Below are positions 13,787 to 13,973 of a stretch of DNA of 13,973 nucleotides, piece after piece. Under the pieces are notes generated by a model. It was not told the DNA's origin and did no database searches. It was given only the letters and a program-made list of their open reading frames with translations. Position numbers and translations under genes: made by a program. Source of the stretch: JBBDNV01 sp040877415 (GTDB lineage: Bacteria > Planctomycetota > Planctomycetia > Pirellulales > PALSA-1355). Each line of letters begins with the position of its first letter. The stretch's first letter is position 1. The stretch covers positions 1 to 13,973 of the forward strand of contig JBBDNV010000156.1 in the NCBI GenBank assembly GCA_040877415.1. Reading direction: 5' to 3'.

Positions 13787-13805
13787 GCGGCCGGGCCCCG
13801 GCCGC
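13787..13805. repeat. 19-bp GC palindrome upstream of the hydrolase
   Basis: GCGGCCGGG (13787-13795), one central base, then CCCGGCCGC (13797-13805): a perfect symmetrical element 47 bases upstream of the minus-strand hydrolase start. It could be an operator or a leader hairpin. No clear -10 or -35 was found beside it. Confidence 0.45.
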
Positions 13806-13934
13806 GGACAAAGCGCGGGGGCAAGCCCGTTTCTCTAGTGTACCCACCCGCACGGCAGCCGCAAAAGATCGCCTTGCCCCCGTCCGGGAAAATGGCGGCT
13901 GATGCGTGTCTTCGAATGCGGCTAGCAGCGTGTT

Positions 13935-13972
13935 GAAAAACTGGGACAGGCACCTCGCGACCGCCGTTTTTC
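13935..13972. repeat. Possible dispersed palindromic repeat, cut by window end
   Basis: GAAAAAC (13935-13941) and GTTTTTC (13966-13972) are complementary and enclose a 24-base interior with GGGACAGGCACC (13944-13955). From memory, GGGACAGGCACC-type intergenic repeats recur in planctomycete genomes; the window stops here, so the full unit is not visible. Confidence 0.4.
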
Positions 13973-13973
13973 G

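Overview
The window is a GC-rich stretch of chromosome that looks like a planctomycete (Planctomycetota, most likely a Pirellulales-type genome). This rests on the protein families present: a twin-arginine DUF1501 protein, a DUF1080 (3-keto-disaccharide hydrolase-like) secreted protein, a short Gfo/Idh/MocA oxidoreductase, a truncated ceramidase-like protein and paired secreted alpha/beta hydrolases. Many proteins carry export signals. I see no phage, transposase, CRISPR, rRNA or complete tRNA.

Region 1 (about 89-4963, minus strand) reads right to left: a 40-residue membrane micro-ORF that I infer (4963-4841), a neutral-ceramidase-like amidase (4739-3372) with its own intrinsic terminator (3334-3296), a penicillin-acylase-family Ntn hydrolase (3152-1011) and, 40 bases later, a secreted alpha/beta hydrolase (970-89). 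The three enzymes are exported amide or ester hydrolases, which suggests breakdown of N-acylated compounds outside the cytoplasm.

Region 2 (about 4964-8775) has a dyad-bearing promoter region, a DUF1501 protein (5219-6649), a 443-base gap without a convincing gene, and a large FHA-GAF-PP2C serine phosphatase (7093-8775). The phosphatase converges on a small cupin gene (9231-8881), and the gap between them is filled by inverted arrays of a purine-rich heptamer.

Region 3 (about 9232-12731, plus strand) holds a tandem TTGACA promoter candidate, a hemerythrin-like protein (9629-10105), a DUF1080 protein (10168-10941), a secreted His/Gly/Tyr-rich small protein (11217-11528) closed by a 13-bp hairpin, and a Gfo/Idh/MocA oxidoreductase (11730-12731). 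The leader of the oxidoreductase can fold into several hairpins closed by a 5-bp stem.

Region 4 (about 12796-13973, minus strand) is a second secreted alpha/beta hydrolase, clearly a paralogue of the one at the left end. It is followed by a 19-bp GC palindrome and, at the window edge, what looks like the start of a dispersed palindromic repeat. Conventional catabolic and regulatory genes dominate. The most unusual items are the heptamer arrays, the micro-ORF, the folded leader before the oxidoreductase and the hydrolase cluster.
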